NCBI GenBank assembly: GCA_049841135.1
Contig: JASGHK010000006.1
Coordinates: forward strand, 62,001-126,000
Length of the DNA stretch: 64,000 bases
Reading direction: 5' to 3'
Source: JACRCT01 sp049841135
GTDB lineage: Bacteria > Myxococcota > Myxococcia > Myxococcales > UBA5297
A program made the position numbers and the translations under genes. Shown here piece after piece: positions 63,553 through 64,000 of the stretch (its first letter is position 1; each line of letters starts with the position of its first letter). The notes beneath the pieces were generated by a model. That model worked only from the letters and a program-made list of their open reading frames with translations, searched no databases and had not been told where the DNA came from.

Positions 63553-64000
63553 CTAGCTCGGGGTTCGCCGGCGCCAGGAGACAGCGACGGCCAGGAGGAT
63601 GGCCGCGAACGAGAGCCCCGCGCCGACGGCAAAGCTGGTGGGCGCGAAGCGGAGGACGACCCGGTGCCTGCCGGCGGGGACCGGGACGCCGCGCACGAGC
63701 AGATCGGTGCGCAGGACCGGAGCGTCGGCGCCATCGATGCTGGCCTGCCAGCCCGGATACCAGGCGTCGCTCACCACCAGGAGCCCGCGGCCACAGGCAT
63801 CGACGTCGATCTCCAGCTGCCGTGGACGGCGCGACGCGACCGTGGCGGTCGAACCGGCGCAGGCATCGACGGCGGGAACGCCTCCGCCGGAGGCGTCCGC
63901 GGCGACGAGGGCGGTGTCGCGCAGGGGTTGCCGCTCGTCGCGCAGCGCGGTGCGCGCCTCCTCGTCGGTGGCGGCGCGGACCTGATGCACGACGAAGGCG
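63553..64000 (-). CDS. C-terminal part of YfhO-like membrane glycosyltransferase-type protein
   Basis: At least 148 residues, 5' end outside the window. Ends with the YfhO pattern LLVVSDAWYPGWQASIDGAD, VPVPAGRHRVVLRFAP and a final membrane span (FAVGAGLSFAAILLAVAVSW). YfhO proteins modify envelope polymers such as lipoteichoic acid in Firmicutes; role in this organism is unclear. An in-frame ATG at 63990 exists, but reading continues beyond it. Confidence 0.8.
   Translation of the reverse strand, partial: AFVVHQVRAATDEEARTALRDERQPLRDTALVAADASGGGVPAVDACAGSTATVASRRPRQLEIDVDACGRGLLVVSDAWYPGWQASIDGADAPVLRTDLLVRGVPVPAGRHRVVLRFAPTSFAVGAGLSFAAILLAVAVSWRRRTPS

Overview
The window looks like a chromosome segment of a high-GC delta-proteobacterium, most likely Myxococcota. 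Several things point that way. Third codon positions are strongly G/C. There are three large Ser/Thr kinases of the Pkn type, one AgmX/PglI-like FHA protein, many lipoproteins with cysteine-rich CGDDGCGG-type repeats, PARP-type zinc fingers, tandem PilZ proteins and a fused CheA receiver kinase. There is no phage, plasmid replicon, rRNA operon or CRISPR array.

Layout. 1-2578 (minus): a quinone-side-chain cluster of polyprenyl diphosphate synthase, GbsR-type regulator and a UbiA prenyltransferase carrying an N-terminal PAS domain. 2766-9512: lipoproteins, a KAS III-like enzyme with an altered active site, an FHA/AgmX protein cotranscribed with an ECF sigma factor, and a 10-bp inverted repeat in front of that operon. 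9617-11300: an old-yellow-enzyme oxidoreductase followed by a G-rich minisatellite and a MITE-like inverted-repeat element. 11670-12850 (minus): the most unusual locus. A conserved protein of unknown function is followed by an apparent structured RNA holding a tRNA-like fold in permuted order, a second cloverleaf with odd loops, and a strong intrinsic terminator. 12931-20576: a LysR regulator, an unknown protein, seven copies of an 85-bp repeat, an RND efflux pair and a peptidoglycan-binding protein with a cysteine L,D-transpeptidase-like end. 20895-29245: two tandem pseudokinase-kinase receptor paralogs, a TPR protein and a large cysteine-rich lipoprotein. 29323-38801: membrane, thioesterase, methyltransferase and immunity-like genes, then a kinase fused to a degenerate trypsin-like domain, then a PilZ protein. 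39257-43763: a good sigma-70 promoter followed by a lipoprotein esterase, a porin-like beta-barrel and an MFS importer, read as one uptake unit. 43854-50096 (minus): PARP zinc-finger protein, a secreted protein, a membrane glycosyltransferase-like protein and a cysteine-rich lipase. 50403-53228: etfB-etfA plus a metallo-beta-lactamase-fold protein. 53805-59564 (minus): a tightly overlapped chemosensory operon (cheY, cheW, two MCPs, cheA with receiver, cheW). 59774-64000: small regulators, aspartate-semialdehyde dehydrogenase, a PilZ protein, an FMN reductase and the end of a YfhO-like membrane protein.

A general caution: at least thirteen genes, including etfA, asd and an MCP, are broken by exactly one base, some in short G or C runs. 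This is best explained by residual long-read sequencing error rather than decay. Those genes are annotated here across the frameshift and the position is given.
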